64,000 nucleotides of DNA from CAWCGU01 sp963838095. GTDB taxonomy: Bacteria > Actinomycetota > Thermoleophilia > Solirubrobacterales > 70-9. Positions 61,799 through 64,000 of this stretch are shown here, piece by piece; the stretch's first letter is position 1, and every line of letters starts with the position of its first letter. The notes under the pieces were generated by a model. The model saw nothing but the letters and a program-made list of their open reading frames with translations, did not search any database and was not told the DNA's origin. The stretch is taken from the NCBI GenBank assembly GCA_963838095.1, contig CAWIPO010000008.1, positions 248,001 through 312,000 of the forward strand, written 5' to 3'. The translations under genes and the position numbers were made by a program.

Positions 61799-63877
61799 AT
61801 GGCAAGGATGCCTTCCCCCAGGCTTCCTCGACTCGGAGGACTTCTCGAGCGCGTCCGCTCGGGAGCTCGCCGGGTCCGGCACGCGATCTCAGACGGCGCC
61901 TACTGGGTGAGCCGCCGGGTGCAGGCTGCCGGCAGGTGGCTGCGGGACGCCCTGGTTCCCGACCGGGTTGCCGCCCGCCTGAGCCGGCTGGGAGCGTCGC
62001 TCCGCGGCGCCGGCAGGCGCGGAGGCGAGCTGCTGCGCTCCATTCGCGATCGCTTGCGCCGGCTTCTCGACGCTGTGCGACATGCCTGGAGCGGGCTCTC
62101 GGCCCGCACCCGCCGGCTGATCTCGGCGGCGATCGGTCTCGTGCTCCTCGGCGCTCTGATCTGGTTCGCCGCGGTTCCCAACCTCCCCTGCCAGTTCCCG
62201 GCCGGGGACCGCTGTCCGCCTCCCGACGATGCGGCCGAGTTGATCCCGGCCGATGCGCTCGCCTATCTGCACACGAACCTTGACCCGGACACCGAACAGG
62301 CCGAGGCGGCGGCGGAGCTGACGGGGCGGCTGCCGCTGCTGTCGCGCCAACTGGTGTCGGTGGTCCCGCTTCCGGGAGGGGGTGGAGTGGATTTCGCCAA
62401 GGACGTGGAGCCGTGGCTCGGCGGCGAGCTGGCGCTTGCGTTCATCGCAGGCGAGGGCGGCTCTCCCGAGCAGGTCTACCTGCTCGAGGTGGCCGACAAC
62501 GAGGGCGCGGAGGAGTTCGCGAGCACGCTCACCGGAGGCGACGTATCGACGAGCAAGCGCGATGGCATCGAGGTGAACGTGGGGGATCGCGGGGTTGCAA
62601 CCGCGATCACCGGCGGCTTCCTGGTCGTCGGCACCGAGATCGCGGTGCAGAGAATCATCGACACCCAGGGTGAAGCCCGCTCGCTTGCCGACTCGGAGCT
62701 CGCCGAGGAGGTCGCAAATGGGCTCCCGGATGACAGCCTCGTGCAGGCCTATGTCTCCGAGGACGGAGTGCAGCGGCTGCTGAGCGGGAATGCTGGCTTC
62801 CTCTCCACGCTGGAGATCTTCGTCAACTTCGAAGCAACGCTCGCCGCCGGCGCCACACTGGTCGCCTCGGCCAACAGCCTCGAGGTCGAGGTTCACAGCG
62901 AGCTCGATCCGGAGCGACTGGAGGCATCCCCGGGGTTCTTCGACGCCTTCTCGCCGTTCGAGCCGACAATCCCGGATCGGCTGGCTCCGCGCTCGCTGGC
63001 GTATCTCGGCCTTGGCGATCCCGAGGCGAGCATCGAGCGGCTCCTGGATCAGGCGCAGTCGGACGCTCCCGAGCTCGTGGTCGGCTATCAGGACTTCGCC
63101 GAGCGGCTGCAGAAGCAGGGCAAGGTGAGCCTCGAGGAAGAGCTCCTCCCCGTCCTCTCCGGGGAGGCGGCGTTCGTGATCCAGCCGCCGACCGAGTTGC
63201 GGGGAGGGGAGTCGGAGGGCGAAGGGGGGACCGGGCAGGGAGACGAAGAGGCCACAACCCCGGAGCTCCCCGGGCTCGAGGGAGAGGCGCCCGGGGCACC
63301 GCCTGCCGAGGAGGTTGCGCCGGCGCCGCTGGACCCCGAGGGGGTAGTGGCCGCCACCGGGATCCCGTATCTGACCTTCATCGGCACCCAGGTCGACACC
63401 GATGCCACCACCGAGGCGCTGGCGAAGCTGCAGGCCCCGCTCGCACAGGCTTTCGCGGCCGGCGCGTCCGGTCAGGCGCCGACGTTCGAGCAGGGCGAGA
63501 TCGACGGAATACCGATCAACTCGGCCAGCATCTCTCCGGCGGTCGATCTCACCTACGCGATCATCGACGACACCCTCGTCGTCGCCACTCAGCCGGATGG
63601 GATCGCCCGGCTGGCGGCGGGGCCGGGGGGACTGAACGAGGCGCCGCCGTTCGAGCAGTCCACCGCCGGCTTCCCCGAGGAGCCCGCGCTGCTGCTGTAC
63701 CTGAACCTGCGCGAGCTGATCGCCCTCGCCGAGGGCGCCGGGCTCGCCTCCGATCCCGCCTATTCCCTGCTCTCGGGCGAGATCGGACAGCTGCCCTCCG
63801 CGGCGCTGGCCGTCGAGCGCGGGGAGACGGAGCTCGACACCCAACTCAGGGTCTCGTTGGCGCAACCGGCACAGTGA
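61799..63877 (+). CDS. DUF3352-domain membrane-anchored protein
   Basis: A 692-aa protein. The first 100 residues are very basic and amphipathic (many Arg-X2-Arg steps), followed by one helix (LISAAIGLVLLGALIWFAAV, about 107-126) and a large extracellular domain. That domain opens with AELIPADALAYLHTNLDPD (about 145-163), the hallmark of DUF3352, and contains WLGGELALAF and a Glu/Gly/Pro-rich insert near 465-510. The function is unknown. It starts 7 bases after der and precedes metK. Confidence 0.85.
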   Translation: MARMPSPRLPRLGGLLERVRSGARRVRHAISDGAYWVSRRVQAAGRWLRDALVPDRVAARLSRLGASLRGAGRRGGELLRSIRDRLRRLLDAVRHAWSGLSARTRRLISAAIGLVLLGALIWFAAVPNLPCQFPAGDRCPPPDDAAELIPADALAYLHTNLDPDTEQAEAAAELTGRLPLLSRQLVSVVPLPGGGGVDFAKDVEPWLGGELALAFIAGEGGSPEQVYLLEVADNEGAEEFASTLTGGDVSTSKRDGIEVNVGDRGVATAITGGFLVVGTEIAVQRIIDTQGEARSLADSELAEEVANGLPDDSLVQAYVSEDGVQRLLSGNAGFLSTLEIFVNFEATLAAGATLVASANSLEVEVHSELDPERLEASPGFFDAFSPFEPTIPDRLAPRSLAYLGLGDPEASIERLLDQAQSDAPELVVGYQDFAERLQKQGKVSLEEELLPVLSGEAAFVIQPPTELRGGESEGEGGTGQGDEEATTPELPGLEGEAPGAPPAEEVAPAPLDPEGVVAATGIPYLTFIGTQVDTDATTEALAKLQAPLAQAFAAGASGQAPTFEQGEIDGIPINSASISPAVDLTYAIIDDTLVVATQPDGIARLAAGPGGLNEAPPFEQSTAGFPEEPALLLYLNLRELIALAEGAGLASDPAYSLLSGEIGQLPSAALAVERGETELDTQLRVSLAQPAQ

Positions 63878-63899
63878 GCGGCTAGCCTTTGTCCGACCG

Positions 63900-64000
63900 A
63901 TGAGCGCCGATACGCACCTGTTCACGTCCGAATCGGTCACCGAGGGCCACCCCGACAAGGTCGCCGACCAGATCTCGGACGGCGTCCTCGACGCGGTGAT
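63900..64000 (+). CDS. metK: S-adenosylmethionine synthetase, N-terminal part (cut by window edge)
   Basis: The first 33 residues read HLFTSESVTEGHPDKVADQ and continue ISDGVLDAV, the invariant opening of MetK, which makes SAM from ATP and methionine. HPDK carries the ATP-phosphate histidine. The ATG is at 63900, 22 bases after the DUF3352 gene; no SAM riboswitch fits in that gap. The rest lies beyond the window. Confidence 0.92.
   Translation, partial: MSADTHLFTSESVTEGHPDKVADQISDGVLDAV

Overview
The window is one contiguous stretch of very GC-rich bacterial chromosome, densely coding, with frequent GTG and TTG starts and many stop/start overlaps (TGATG, GTGA, TTGA, ATGA). Gene content and gene order (Tad-type pilus genes, Ku with LigD-type polymerases, a dcw cluster with two murE copies, a TrpRS with KMATT in place of KMSKS) suggest an actinobacterium of the Thermoleophilia/Solirubrobacterales type. 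This is inferred from family resemblance only; no search was run. I see no tRNA, rRNA, CRISPR array, transposase or prophage.

Layout. 0-7 kb: an extracellular alpha-toroid (prenyltransferase/squalene-cyclase-like) protein, an SDR, a nitroreductase, glpD, fsa, and a divergent Rho-like ATPase carrying one frameshift. 6.6-8 kb: AIM24 and an unknown gene. 8-16.4 kb: a tad/flp pilus locus (DUF192, response regulator, histidine kinase, CpaB-like, CpaF, TadB, TadC), split by three minus-strand genes (lipoprotein, beta-helix protein, macro domain). 17.4-35.2 kb: the dcw cluster, mraZ-rsmH-ftsL-ftsI-murE1-murE2-murF-mraY-murD-ftsW-murG-murC-murB-ftsQ-ftsZ. It has a visible MraZ-type operator and a structured leader at the front, and a palindrome-flanked promoter before ftsZ. 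35.2-39.7 kb: glycine cleavage genes gcvT-gcvH-gcvPA-gcvPB. 39.8-42.8 kb (minus strand): Ku and two tandem LigD-type polymerase-domain proteins. 42.9-46.1 kb: a FetAB-like ABC exporter and a DHA2-type MFS transporter. 46.1-50.3 kb: a two-barrel FMN-binding protein, trpS, a secreted sulfatase and a cupin. 50.3-53.3 kb: an RTX-like secreted protein, scpA, scpB and a pseudouridine synthase. 53.3-61.8 kb: aromatic amino acid genes (aroH, hisC-like, aroF, tyrA, aroA), with an M23 peptidase, a cupin, cmk and der. 61.8-64 kb: a DUF3352 protein and the start of metK.

How it works together. The dcw genes make lipid II and the septum from UDP-MurNAc onward; ftsZ has its own promoter but lies in the same run. 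The aromatic genes run from DAHP synthase to prephenate dehydrogenase and EPSP synthase. ScpA/ScpB, RluB, Cmk and Der are housekeeping.

Quality warning. Many genes between about 46.5 and 60.5 kb (and rho and gcvH earlier) are interrupted by one-base indels, while the conserved motifs continue in the next frame. I read most of these as assembly errors and annotate them as whole genes with the breaks marked. The most interesting biological signals are the degenerate Rho-like ATPase at the expected rho position, the two murE genes with different specificity motifs, the mraZ operator plus leader RNA, the paired palindromes before ftsZ, and the tandem PolDom genes beside ku.
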